Part shown: positions 1 through 7,552 of the stretch, piece after piece
How the letters are laid out: each line of letters opens with the position of its first letter
Numbering within the stretch: position 1 is the first letter of the stretch
From: Caldifarciminota bacterium
GTDB taxonomy: Bacteria > WOR-3 > Hydrothermia > UBA1063 > CAJXJZ01
DNA: 20,356 nt
Assembly (NCBI GenBank): GCA_027073945.1
Contig: JALTEL010000379.1
Coordinates: 1 to 20,356 of the forward strand
Direction of reading: 5' to 3'
Translations under genes and position numbers: made by a program
Notes under the pieces: model-generated
What the model was told of the DNA's origin: nothing
The model's database searches: none
Seen by the model: only the letters and a program-made list of their open reading frames with translations

Positions 1-526
1 GACATGGTTTAAAAAAATGTCTCTGGGATTTGATGCAGGTCATTTCGCAATGCACAATGCAGAGATAAAATCAATAGGACATTCAGAAACACTTCCCCGC
101 AATACAGCCTCAAGGGATATTATAAAATCTTACATACTTATACTGGCGTTAAAGGTGTCAATAAGGGCAAAAAGGCTCAGAAAAATGGGAAAAACAATAG
201 GCCTTACCTTGAGATTTGCGAATTTTAAAACAATTAAGCGTTGTAAAGCATTAAACGATTATGTATATACTTACTATGATGTATACAGACAGGCTTTATA
301 TATCTATGATTCTCTGAAAAATACAAAAGCTGTAAGGCTGGTTGGTGTTACTCTATCCGACCTTGTGCCTCTCAGGAACATGCCTGGATTCTTTTTCAAT
401 AACGATCAAATGCTATTTGAGGCATTGTTTGAAATCTACCAGAAATACGGAGATTTCAGCGTTATGCCCGCTGCCGTGCTCAACCTTAAAAAAGAAACAG
501 AGGTTATTCCCCCACGTATAATATAA
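1..526 (+). CDS. dinB: DNA polymerase IV-like (Y-family) polymerase, C-terminal part, 5' truncated
   Basis: The reading frame is open to the left edge (first full codon at base 2), so only about 174 C-terminal residues are visible; the ATG at 17 is internal. What remains matches the little-finger domain of Y-family translesion polymerases: KSIGHSETLP opening the domain, a basic helix with LRKMGKTIGLTLRFANF (DNA-contacting beta strands), then RLVGVTLSDL. The C-terminal tail contains LFEALFEIYQKYGDFSV, like the family's closing helix with IxxKYG. The catalytic palm lies outside the window. The family copies damaged templates with low fidelity. The gene converges with the pseudouridine synthase gene, leaving about 115 bp between them with no clear terminator. 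An ImuB-like or other DinB subfamily cannot be excluded without the N-terminus. Confidence 0.85.
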   Translation, partial: TWFKKMSLGFDAGHFAMHNAEIKSIGHSETLPRNTASRDIIKSYILILALKVSIRAKRLRKMGKTIGLTLRFANFKTIKRCKALNDYVYTYYDVYRQALYIYDSLKNTKAVRLVGVTLSDLVPLRNMPGFFFNNDQMLFEALFEIYQKYGDFSVMPAAVLNLKKETEVIPPRII

Positions 527-641
527 ACATTTAAGCAATTTACAATCAAATACACCCAAAGAAATTTGGCATTACACAACGCAAGGTATTCTCTGTCTTA
601 AAAAACTATGGAAAAACAGCCTATGTTGCAAGTTCAAAATT

Positions 642-1331
642 TTATGTTAATGATGAAATAAAATCACTATAAGGTAGTTCTACAATATCACCCGCCTTCA
701 TTTCAGGTTTTAACTCAAATGGGCCCATAAATACTCTTTTCAATCTTATGATTGTTAACCTTACTTTTTTCATCATTCTCCTTATTTCTCGCTTCTTGCC
801 TTCATGAATCACTATAAAAATGCTGTGAACTCCAGTACGACTGACAGAATCTGGTTTTAAAAAATCTTTCTTATCCCACACACCCTGCAATAGACTGTTT
901 ATGTTATGCCTTTCAATAATTTCTCTTGCAGTTACTTCATAGCCTTTTTTCACCTTAAATGATGGGTGCGTTAAGCTATATGCCAGTTTACCATCATTAG
1001 TGATAACCAACAGCCCTTCGGAATCTCTATCCAGTCTGCCGCAGGGAAAGAACCCAGGAGGCAGCTTTAATGCCTGTGTCAATGTCCGGGAGGCATGTCC
1101 ATCTTTCAATGTGGTCGTTACACCTCTTGGCTTATAGTATATAAAAATCCTTTTCTCTTTAACAGGTTTTACAATCCTATCGTTGAATCTGACAACATCA
1201 TGCTCCTTGACCGCTGTGTAGGGCTTACGGACAACAAGGCCATTAATACTCACCTGCCCGGATTTTATCAAGAACTCCACAGCCCTTCTTGAACCAAGTC
1301 CCGAATCTCTGAGATACTTATTCAGGCGCAT
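642..1331 (-). CDS. RsuA/RluB/RluE-family rRNA pseudouridine synthase
   Basis: A 229-residue protein with an N-terminal S4 RNA-binding domain (about residues 1-55, MRLNKYLRDSGLGSRRAVEF) and a pseudouridine synthase domain. The motif GRLDRDSEGLL carries the catalytic aspartate at about D101, and GKKREIRRM is the conserved C-terminal signature of this subfamily. It isomerises a specific uridine in 16S or 23S rRNA; whether it is RluB-like or RsuA-like cannot be told from sequence alone. The ATG lies inside the 3' end of deoC (14-nt overlap), so the two are probably cotranscribed and translationally coupled. Length is ordinary for the family. Confidence 0.93.
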   Translation of the reverse strand: MRLNKYLRDSGLGSRRAVEFLIKSGQVSINGLVVRKPYTAVKEHDVVRFNDRIVKPVKEKRIFIYYKPRGVTTTLKDGHASRTLTQALKLPPGFFPCGRLDRDSEGLLVITNDGKLAYSLTHPSFKVKKGYEVTAREIIERHNINSLLQGVWDKKDFLKPDSVSRTGVHSIFIVIHEGKKREIRRMMKKVRLTIIRLKRVFMGPFELKPEMKAGDIVELPYSDFISSLT

Positions 1332-2046
1332 CCTTTATAATGTCAATACTGTGAGAAGCTCCTATTCTCTTTGCCCCTGCAATAATCATTGATATTGCAT
1401 CTTTATAACTGTGTATGCCTCCGGCTGCTTTCACCTTTATATTATTCTCATCTGCAACTGCTGATAGCAAGGCCACATCAAAAACAGTAGCCCCGGCTTT
1501 TCCAAACCCCGTGGATGTCTTCACAAATTCCGCCCCTGCTTGCGCCACTATTTCTGTCGCCTGAATTTTTTCCTCTGAAGTAAGATAGCAGGCCTCTATA
1601 ATTACCTTTACTGTTTTTCCACCCGCAGCTTTAACAACCTCTTTTATATCCAGTTCAACTTCCCTGTATTTTTTATCTTTCAAAAGTCCAATGTTAATAA
1701 CCATATCAAACTCATTCGCACCATCCAAAAGAGCAGAATTTGTTTCTCTGACCTTGATTTCCGTTCTGGAAGCACCAAGCGGGAATCCAATAACACTACA
1801 GGTCAAAGTATCGTGGCCCGCAAGCAATGAAGAAACTTTCTTCACCCAGTAAGGGTTTATGCACACTGATTTAAAGCCGTATGTATATGCTTGCTCTGCA
1901 ACCCTCTGGATTTCTTCCTCTACTGCATAAGGGGCAAGCAATGTATGGTCTATATACAATGCAAGTTCAGGTCTCTTTATGCTGTATGAATCTATTTTCT
2001 GTTTTACAACCTCAACTTTTTCCATGGCTATTTTAACATAATCCAT
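1318..2046 (-). CDS. deoC: Deoxyribose-phosphate aldolase
   Basis: A 242-residue TIM-barrel class I aldolase, which splits 2-deoxyribose-5-phosphate into glyceraldehyde-3-phosphate and acetaldehyde in deoxynucleoside catabolism. The Schiff-base lysine is in FVKTSTGFG (about K176). The second conserved lysine is in KVKAAGGI (about K206), and the aspartate of the proton relay is in NEFDMVINIG (about D114). IDHTLLAPYA at about 32-41 is the usual N-terminal signature. The roughly 28 residues before it are a little longer than in short forms of the family. The start is supported by an AAGGAGGT Shine-Dalgarno site a few bases upstream of the ATG. It is first in a two-gene operon with the pseudouridine synthase. 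Confidence 0.96.
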   Translation of the reverse strand: MDYVKIAMEKVEVVKQKIDSYSIKRPELALYIDHTLLAPYAVEEEIQRVAEQAYTYGFKSVCINPYWVKKVSSLLAGHDTLTCSVIGFPLGASRTEIKVRETNSALLDGANEFDMVINIGLLKDKKYREVELDIKEVVKAAGGKTVKVIIEACYLTSEEKIQATEIVAQAGAEFVKTSTGFGKAGATVFDVALLSAVADENNIKVKAAGGIHSYKDAISMIIAGAKRIGASHSIDIIKDAPE

Positions 2047-2073
2047 ATCTACCTCCTTAAATCTATAATATAT

Positions 2074-2102
2074 ATTTTATACCACAATTGATGTTTTACC
2101 AA
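2074..2102 (-). promoter_or_regulatory. Probable promoter of deoC operon
   Basis: Read on the minus strand, TTGGTA (2097-2102) and TAAAAT (2074-2079) are separated by exactly 17 bp. They sit 28 bp upstream of the deoC ATG, with an AAGGAGGT ribosome-binding site between. The -35 box is imperfect, and the region is AT-rich, so alternative -10 hexamers exist. Confidence 0.5.
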
Positions 2103-2157
2103 AAAGTCGCATTCACGCCACACTTTTCTGCAAAACACAACATAATATCGCTTCATG

Positions 2158-2186
2158 TTGAATATCCCTGATTAATAAGTTAAAAT
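2158..2186 (+). promoter_or_regulatory. Promoter of the rplY-pth-pepP-efp-accB-cca operon
   Basis: TTGAAT (2158-2163) and TAAAAT (2181-2186) are spaced by 17 bp. The predicted start near 2193 gives a leader of about 25 nt that carries AAGGAGG before the rplY ATG. It is arranged divergently from the deoC promoter, with about 55 bp between the two -35 boxes. Confidence 0.65.
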
Positions 2187-2217
2187 AGAGATATTACACA
2201 CTACATAAGGAGGATTT

Positions 2218-2850
2218 ATGGAGTATTCTTTAACTATTAAAAAAAGAGAAGAGAAAGGAAAAGAACAGGCAAAAAAGTTGAGAAGAGCCGGATGGATACC
2301 CGCTGTTGTATATGGAAAAGGAGAGGACACGACTCTCGTGATGGTACCTGAAAAAGAAGCAGAACTTTTTGTGCAGCGCACTTATGGGGAGAGCGTACTG
2401 GTAAATATTTCCATTGATAAGCAGAATAAAAGAGTTATATTAAAGGATGTCGCAAGAAATACAATAAGTGGCAAAATCATGCACATAGACTTCCAGATTG
2501 TGCATAAAGGCGAGAAAATCCATGCCGAGGTTCCCGTCTTGCTCACAGGGACTGCCAAAGGTGTCAAAGAAGGTGGAGTACTTGAACAGGTGTTGAGAGA
2601 AATAGAAGTCCTTTCAATACCTTCAAAACTGCCTCCGCATATAGAAATTGACATAAGTGATATGGAGATGGGGCAATCTATCAAAGTTGCGGACATTGAA
2701 AAAAAGGATATTGAAATACTTACCAATCCCGATGAGGTAATTGTTACCGTTCTGCATCCGAGGAAAGAAGTAAAGATTGTAGAAGAAGTACCAGAGGAAA
2801 CAACAGAAGAAGAGACAGAAGAAACAGAAAGTGGGACAGGTAAAGAATGA
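2218..2850 (+). CDS. rplY: 50S ribosomal protein L25, long Ctc/TL5 form
   Basis: A 210-residue protein of the bL25 family, which binds 5S rRNA on the large ribosomal subunit. The N-terminal L25 domain is about residues 3-95, with KKLRRAGWIPAVVYGKGE as the 5S-binding signature. The TL5/Ctc C-terminal domain follows at about 98-183 (FQIVHKGEKIHAEVPVLLTG, then EVLSIPSKLPPHIEIDIS). The last 25 residues or so form a Glu/Thr-rich acidic tail, common in this form. A strong AAGGAGG site precedes the ATG. The stop codon lies 20 nt inside the pth reading frame. Pairing of ctc with pth is a widespread bacterial arrangement. Confidence 0.96.
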   Translation: MEYSLTIKKREEKGKEQAKKLRRAGWIPAVVYGKGEDTTLVMVPEKEAELFVQRTYGESVLVNISIDKQNKRVILKDVARNTISGKIMHIDFQIVHKGEKIHAEVPVLLTGTAKGVKEGGVLEQVLREIEVLSIPSKLPPHIEIDISDMEMGQSIKVADIEKKDIEILTNPDEVIVTVLHPRKEVKIVEEVPEETTEEETEETESGTGKE

Positions 2851-3421
2851 TCCTGTCAGTGAAATTCTGATAGTAGGATTGGGTAATCCCGGGACATTAT
2901 ATCAAAATACAAGACACAACGCAGGATTTGAAGCTCTTATATCAATTTGCGAGCATTTCAATGTAAAATTAAAGCCGGGCAGAGGGGAGTATTACCTTGC
3001 AAAATACAAACAGTTGAGTTTTTTGATGCCTACTTCGTATATGAATAATTCTGGAGTGCCTGTTTACGATTATTTAAAGGTATCCAATATACCACCTTCA
3101 AATATGATAGTTATGCATGATGATATGGATATCGAAAATGGAAGGCTGAGAATGCGGTGGGATGGAGGCACAGGCGGGCACAAAGGCATTGAATCAATTG
3201 TTTATGAAATACAATCCGAGGATTTCTGGAGAATTAAAATCGGTATTGGAAAGCCCTTATACAAAGACCGAGGAAAGGATTATGTTCTATCAAAATTCAG
3301 TCCACAAGAACAAGAGATTCTGACAAAAAGCATACAAAAAATTGTGAAAAGCTTTGATGTACTCAGCCAAAAAGGCCTGAATGCCATGCAGGCGTTTATA
3401 AATACCGATGAAGTTCAATAA
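2831..3421 (+). CDS. pth: Peptidyl-tRNA hydrolase
   Basis: A 196-residue enzyme that releases peptides from tRNA dropped off ribosomes. The motif VGLGNPGTLYQNTRHNAGF carries the conserved Asn (about N19) and catalytic His (about H29). The substrate-binding MNNSG (N72/N73) and the HDDMD segment (about D97) are also present. GGTGGHKGI matches the usual GGHNG motif except that Lys replaces the Asn. The start is a GTG overlapping the rplY end by 20 nt. No ATG fits in this frame before the GLGNP core, and the Shine-Dalgarno is weak, so coupling to rplY translation is likely. It overlaps the next small gene by 14 nt. Confidence 0.95.
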   Translation: MGQVKNDPVSEILIVGLGNPGTLYQNTRHNAGFEALISICEHFNVKLKPGRGEYYLAKYKQLSFLMPTSYMNNSGVPVYDYLKVSNIPPSNMIVMHDDMDIENGRLRMRWDGGTGGHKGIESIVYEIQSEDFWRIKIGIGKPLYKDRGKDYVLSKFSPQEQEILTKSIQKIVKSFDVLSQKGLNAMQAFINTDEVQ

Positions 3422-3653
3422 ACAGTCTGTAGGTAATGCATACAATGGCTGTGAATACCTCAAACTTGCCCATAAAAACAGGGAATCGAATAAACCGATG
3501 TATAGAGCTTATTTCAAACGGGCTTTTTTCCTTTTATATCCCGTTATGCCCTGCTTGATTGAGGAGGCGGGTGAAGTCATATCAAAAAGACCTGAATTAT
3601 CCAATGGAAGATTCGGGCTTAAACATATTGCCGAAGAAATGGAGGACTTATAA
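3408..3653 (+). CDS. Small protein of unknown function between pth and pepP
   Basis: An 81-residue reading frame that I do not recognise. It starts with ATG 14 nt inside pth, and its TAA shares one base with the next ATG (TAATG), so it fills the gap between two real genes exactly, which argues for translation. The N-terminal half is basic and rich in Asn, Lys and Tyr. The middle is hydrophobic and aromatic (FFLLYPVMPCLIEE), and the C-terminus is acidic (AEEMEDL). The hydrophobic stretch is too short and interrupted for a confident membrane helix. No Shine-Dalgarno precedes its start. A chance open frame joining two coupled genes is the main alternative. Confidence 0.55.
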   Translation: MKFNKQSVGNAYNGCEYLKLAHKNRESNKPMYRAYFKRAFFLLYPVMPCLIEEAGEVISKRPELSNGRFGLKHIAEEMEDL

Positions 3654-4735
3654 TGGACTTTTTAAAAAGGCTGAAAAATGTGCAGCAGGGTCTATCTGCC
3701 AATAAAATAGACGCATTATTCACTACATCCCTTTCAAATATTTATTACTTAACAGGATTCCGCGGGGACAATGCCAAAATGCTTATAAGTGAAAAGGAGA
3801 TACTGTTCTTTACGGACGGCCGATTCAAGATAGAGGCAGAAGAAAGCTTGCCTGAAGGCGTAAAAGGAATAGTTTACAACAGGGATTTCTGGGATTTTAT
3901 CAATCCATACTTAAACAACTTTAAACACATAGGTATTGAAGCATACAATCTCAGATATGACGAATACCTCGGCTTAAAGAATACCATACCCCAGCATGCG
4001 GAAATAACTACTACAGACCACATTATTGAAAAACTCCGTATGATAAAAGAAAAAAAAGAGCTGGAATTTATAAAAAAGGCTCAATCCATAGCAGATGATA
4101 TATTTAAGGAAGTTCTCGATATAGTTTTACCGGATAAGATGACTGAGATGGAACTTGCAGCAGAAATGGAGTACATGATGAAGATGAAGGGAGGAGAGGG
4201 CTATTCTTTTGAGACCATCGCTGCAACAGGTGCACATTCTGCACTACCTCATGCAAGGCCGAGAAATGTAAAAATAAAGGAGGAAACCAATTTACTTATG
4301 GATTTCGGCGTATATTACAACGGGTATGCATCGGACATGACGAGAACAATTTACATAGGTAAAAATCCATCTTCCAGATTCGTTGAAGTTTACAACACTG
4401 TTTTGCAGGCCCAGGAAACTGCAATCTCAAAAGCAAAGGCCGGGATGATGGCAAAAGATATTGACAGGATTGCACGCTCGTACATAGACAGTGAAGGTTA
4501 CGGAAGTTTTTTCAATCATTCTCTCGGGCATGGTGTGGGCATAGACGTCCATGAAATGCCTGGAGTAAACCCTACGAATGAAACATTATTACAGGAAGGC
4601 ATGGTATTTACAGTTGAGCCTGGAATTTATCTAAAGGATGAATTCGGGGTAAGAATAGAGGATATGGTATATGTCAAAGAAAACGGAGTTGATATCATAC
4701 CGGAGAGTAAAAAAGAATTGATAAAACTGGCATAG
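3653..4735 (+). CDS. Xaa-Pro aminopeptidase/dipeptidase, M24 family
   Basis: A 360-residue cytoplasmic metallopeptidase that removes residues next to proline. An N-terminal creatinase-like domain (about 1-125; LTGFRGDNAKMLI, FFTDGRF) is followed by the pita-bread domain. All five metal ligands are visible: D217 (LLMDFG), D228 (YASDMTRT), H293 (GHGVG), E322 (VEPGIY) and E336 (RIEDM). Length fits the PepP/PepQ-like proteins of about 355 residues that often lie next to efp. The start overlaps the preceding stop by one base and has GGAGG upstream. Aminopeptidase versus dipeptidase specificity cannot be told from sequence. Confidence 0.94.
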   Translation: MDFLKRLKNVQQGLSANKIDALFTTSLSNIYYLTGFRGDNAKMLISEKEILFFTDGRFKIEAEESLPEGVKGIVYNRDFWDFINPYLNNFKHIGIEAYNLRYDEYLGLKNTIPQHAEITTTDHIIEKLRMIKEKKELEFIKKAQSIADDIFKEVLDIVLPDKMTEMELAAEMEYMMKMKGGEGYSFETIAATGAHSALPHARPRNVKIKEETNLLMDFGVYYNGYASDMTRTIYIGKNPSSRFVEVYNTVLQAQETAISKAKAGMMAKDIDRIARSYIDSEGYGSFFNHSLGHGVGIDVHEMPGVNPTNETLLQEGMVFTVEPGIYLKDEFGVRIEDMVYVKENGVDIIPESKKELIKLA

Positions 4736-4744
4736 GAGGTATTT

Positions 4745-5299
4745 ATGACGGATATAAGAAATGGCATGGCAATAAGAATAGACGGAGACATATATTTCAT
4801 CCAGAGCTTTCAACACACTCACATGGGCAGAGGCGGAGCAACGCTACGGCTTAAAGTAAAGCATGCAAAAACGGGTCTTGTAAAGGAAGTCAGTTTTAAG
4901 GATGCTTCGCTTGTAGAAGAAGTCAGGATTGATAGAAAACCTGCTACCTATTCCTATGCAGATAGCAATTTCTATCATTTTCTCGATTCTGAGACTTATG
5001 AGGACATTATGTTCAATAAAGAGGATGTAAAAAATATACTGGACTATTTAAAGGAAGGCCTGGAAGTCAATCTAATGTTTGTTGACAATGTTCCCCTCAG
5101 CATTGAACTTCCAAATTTCGTTGAACTGGAGGTTGTTGAGACTGATCCCGGGCTAAAGGGTGATACGGCTTCCGGAGGTTCCAAGCCGGCCAAACTGGAA
5201 ACAGGTAAAGTAGTTGCTGTACCGCTTTTTATCAATGTTGGGGATGTTGTAAAAATTGATACGAGAAACAACAAATACATTGAGAGGGTAAACAAATGA
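4745..5299 (+). CDS. efp: Elongation factor P
   Basis: A 184-residue, three-domain translation factor that relieves ribosome stalling at proline runs. Domain I is about residues 1-65, and domains II and III carry the signatures LPNFVELEVVETDPG and GGSKPAKLETG...VPLFINVGD. The tip of domain I, usually KPGKG with a modified lysine, reads HMGRGG here, so the residue at the tRNA-facing position is Arg (R29). Arg at this position is rhamnosylated by EarP in some bacteria and is unmodified or of unknown status in others; no earP gene lies in the window. GGAGG precedes the ATG, 9 nt after pepP. It shares ATGA with accB. Confidence 0.96.
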   Translation: MTDIRNGMAIRIDGDIYFIQSFQHTHMGRGGATLRLKVKHAKTGLVKEVSFKDASLVEEVRIDRKPATYSYADSNFYHFLDSETYEDIMFNKEDVKNILDYLKEGLEVNLMFVDNVPLSIELPNFVELEVVETDPGLKGDTASGGSKPAKLETGKVVAVPLFINVGDVVKIDTRNNKYIERVNK

Positions 5300-5757
5300 A
5301 TATAAAAAAAATAAGAGAACTTCTAAAGCTGGGCAAAGAATTTGATGTCTCTGAAATAGAAGTCAGAGGAATTTCCACAAAGATACGAATCGTATTAAAA
5401 CAAAAAGCCACAAGCTCATTGGATTTCGATTATCTGGTGAAACAGCCTATTACCGAAGAGCAGACTTCTTCAAAAAGCAGTGTGCCTGAGCAGCCTAAAG
5501 CACCTTCTAAAAAATATCATGAAATAAAATCGCCTATTGTTGGCACATTTTACAGGGCACCAGCACCGAATGCAAAACCTTATGTGGAAGTTGGAGATTA
5601 TATCAAAAAAGGCCAGGTACTCTGTATTGTTGAGGCTATGAAAGTTATGAACGAAATTGAATCCGATTCTGATGGTAAAATAGTGAAAATCCTGCCTGAT
5701 AATGAGCAAGCCGTTCAATACAATGAGGTTCTATTTTTAGTTGACACCGAAACTTAG
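5296..5757 (+). CDS. accB: Biotin carboxyl carrier protein of acetyl-CoA carboxylase
   Basis: A 153-residue protein. Its N-terminal segment (about 1-38) resembles the AccB interaction domain. A Ser/Pro/Lys-rich linker (about 50-75) follows, and the C-terminal biotinyl domain is about 76-152. The biotin-accepting lysine is K116 in VEAMKVMNE. PIVGTFYRAPAPNAKPYVEVGD is the usual start of the lipoyl/biotinyl fold in AccB. It carries carboxybiotin between biotin carboxylase and the carboxyltransferase in fatty-acid synthesis. efp next to accB is common, but accC does not follow here; a tRNA nucleotidyltransferase gene does, overlapping by 17 nt. Confidence 0.95.
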   Translation: MNIKKIRELLKLGKEFDVSEIEVRGISTKIRIVLKQKATSSLDFDYLVKQPITEEQTSSKSSVPEQPKAPSKKYHEIKSPIVGTFYRAPAPNAKPYVEVGDYIKKGQVLCIVEAMKVMNEIESDSDGKIVKILPDNEQAVQYNEVLFLVDTET

Positions 5758-6886
5758 ACTTTCTCCGAATAATCCCGTCCTTTTAAAACTGCACCAGGTT
5801 CGAGAATCACATGATTTCTATATTGTCGGAGGATTTGTAAGAGATTTATACCTGGGTTTAAACCCCGTTGATATTGATTTATCTGCCCACACCATTACAG
5901 ACTCATTCATAGATGCAATTAAGAAGGCTTTTCACATAGTTACTGTTAAAAGAAGTCAATTTGGCACATTAACATTAAAAAGTCGCGGTAAAATAGCGAT
6001 AAACATCGCAAAAATGAGACGGGAGGTCTACACCCGGCCAGGTGCACTTCCTGATGTACAATTTGTAAATGATCTTAAAAAGGATGCTAAAAGAAGAGAC
6101 TTTACAATAAACAGCCTGTACCTTGACCCTTCGACATTCGAAATAATTGACCCTCTCTCAGGCTTGAGTGACCTTGAATTGCGTATTCTTAAAGTAAACT
6201 ATAAAGGGAGCTTTTCCGATGACCCAACAAGGGCGTTCAGGGCCATCAGATATAAAAATAGACTGCATTTTTCTTATCACAAATCCACATTACTTGAATT
6301 TGAAAATGCAAAAAAATGGTTGAAAAATGTTTCGTTTGACAGAATAAAAAATGAACTAAAAAGAATAGTCATATCTAAAAACAGACTCGGCGTGCTCAAT
6401 GAGCTTGTACATTTGCAATTGCTGTGTTCTTACAGTGAAATCTTTTGCGCACCTTCACAGGGATATTTACCTTTAATACATAAAGCATTTCAATACGATG
6501 AAAGCTCCTATCTTTACTTTTTGGGGACAATGGCAAAGCCCCAAGACTTGCTTTCAAATTTTAACTTTACAAGAGACGAAAAAAGAAAATTATCGGAATT
6601 AGGGTCTATCTTTAAATATGGAAAGGGCTTGGGCCCGGAAGAAGTCGTAAAAAAATTTTATTCTTTCAGCAAGAAAAGTCTTATTGCAGGTGGGATTATT
6701 ACGGGCAATAGATATATAAAAAAGCTGGCATTATTAAAAAGACCTCCCGTGGATGCAGCACTTATGCTAAAAAATGGTATTGAGGGCAAAACTTTGAAGA
6801 ACAAATATCAAGCTATTTTGAGCATGCAATTGGAGGGTAAATTAAAAACAAAAGCTGAAATAGAGAGATATATAAAAAATTTGTAA
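5741..6886 (+). CDS. cca: tRNA nucleotidyltransferase / poly(A) polymerase family protein (CCA-adding type)
   Basis: A 381-residue class II nucleotidyltransferase. The head domain has GGFVRDLYLGLNPVDIDL, with metal-binding D44 and D46. It is followed by REVYTRPGALPDV and RRDFTINSLYLDP (about 118-130), which matches the nucleotide-selecting RRD, and then DDPTRAFRAIRY. No HD domain is apparent. It most likely adds CCA to tRNA 3' ends: the tRNA-Ala gene in this window lacks encoded CCA. An A-adding or poly(A) polymerase role is possible, since these subfamilies look alike. The start is a TTG overlapping accB by 17 nt, with a weak GAGG upstream, so the N-terminus is uncertain by a few residues. 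It is the last gene of the operon. Confidence 0.88.
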   Translation: MTPKLRLSPNNPVLLKLHQVRESHDFYIVGGFVRDLYLGLNPVDIDLSAHTITDSFIDAIKKAFHIVTVKRSQFGTLTLKSRGKIAINIAKMRREVYTRPGALPDVQFVNDLKKDAKRRDFTINSLYLDPSTFEIIDPLSGLSDLELRILKVNYKGSFSDDPTRAFRAIRYKNRLHFSYHKSTLLEFENAKKWLKNVSFDRIKNELKRIVISKNRLGVLNELVHLQLLCSYSEIFCAPSQGYLPLIHKAFQYDESSYLYFLGTMAKPQDLLSNFNFTRDEKRKLSELGSIFKYGKGLGPEEVVKKFYSFSKKSLIAGGIITGNRYIKKLALLKRPPVDAALMLKNGIEGKTLKNKYQAILSMQLEGKLKTKAEIERYIKNL

Positions 6887-6963
6887 AATTCACTTCCATT
6901 TAAAGAAGAAAGTTGAGACCGCCCGCTGACTAAAAATGAATCAAAGCTAATTTCCGGATATGT

Positions 6964-7527
6964 TCATTTAATCTGTCTGAAAGTCGCTTTTAATTCTGAA
7001 AGGGTTCTTTCATCCTTTTTATAATCGTACCAATCCACCGTGTGCCATAAACCTGTTGAGCTATCCTGAGTTACTGTCAAAAGCCCATCACCACCAACAG
7101 TATCAACATCTCCACTTTGAAATGCAAAAATAATCTTGTATGTAAAGCTTATATCAACTTTCCCGGCTTCAAGAGTGTCCTGTTTGTTGATATTCAGAAC
7201 CCTCACGTTCACCGGTAATGATACAGACTTTGCAAGGGATAGGATTAAAGAGGCCATTACAGAGGATTCCACGCTGTAGTCCCAGTTGCTGTAAAGAGCA
7301 TGGTTTTGAGAAACAAGACCCTGTGGGGGATGAAAATAAAATTGAGAGGAGTCCAAAACGGACATGTACACATTGTAATTGGTGGATATTAACGATTCCC
7401 TTATGCCTTCAATAATTTTATATGCCGAATCTGCAACAAAAATAGAGCCGGGTTCTCCACTTTCTGATGGTCTTAGCTTAAATAAATTGCAGGATAGAAG
7501 TAAAAGAAAAAGAATGCTGGCAGGCAA
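6964..7527 (-). CDS. Predicted lipoprotein of unknown function, start uncertain
   Basis: The N-terminus is a hydrophobic segment ending in LLLLSC, a good lipobox with the lipidated Cys at residue 13. About 175 mostly polar residues follow. A helix-then-strands pattern with WHTVDWYDYK near the end hints at an NTF2-like fold, but that is weak. The only standard start near the signal peptide is a TTG at 7527-7525, without a Shine-Dalgarno, lying in the loop of the hup terminator hairpin. The signal peptide lacks the usual basic residues. An ATG at 7547 with a plausible start MVLLAG is one base out of frame; an extra T in the T5 run, or a -1 slip there, would join them. Downstream of hup and convergent with the cca-type gene. 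Confidence 0.65.
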   Translation of the reverse strand: MPASILFLLLLSCNLFKLRPSESGEPGSIFVADSAYKIIEGIRESLISTNYNVYMSVLDSSQFYFHPPQGLVSQNHALYSNWDYSVESSVMASLILSLAKSVSLPVNVRVLNINKQDTLEAGKVDISFTYKIIFAFQSGDVDTVGGDGLLTVTQDSSTGLWHTVDWYDYKKDERTLSELKATFRQIK

Positions 7528-7540
7528 AAACCTGCCAGCA
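7515..7540 (-). terminator. Intrinsic terminator of hup
   Basis: A perfect 10-bp inverted repeat (TGCTGGCAGG / CCTGCCAGCA) with a 6-nt loop. On the minus strand it is followed by TTCTTTTTCTTTT. It begins 12 nt after the hup stop codon and overlaps the start of the downstream lipoprotein gene. Confidence 0.85.
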
Positions 7541-7552
7541 GCACCATTGATG

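Noticed and set aside
556..569. CCAAA-GAAA-TTTGG hairpin between convergent genes
   Set aside because: The stem is only 5 bp, and no T-run follows on either strand, so it is not a convincing terminator.
538..672. An open frame of about 45 codons after dinB, with coding-like composition, ending inside the antisense of the pseudouridine synthase gene
   Set aside because: It has no ATG, GTG or TTG start with a Shine-Dalgarno, overlaps a clear gene on the other strand, and matches no family I know.
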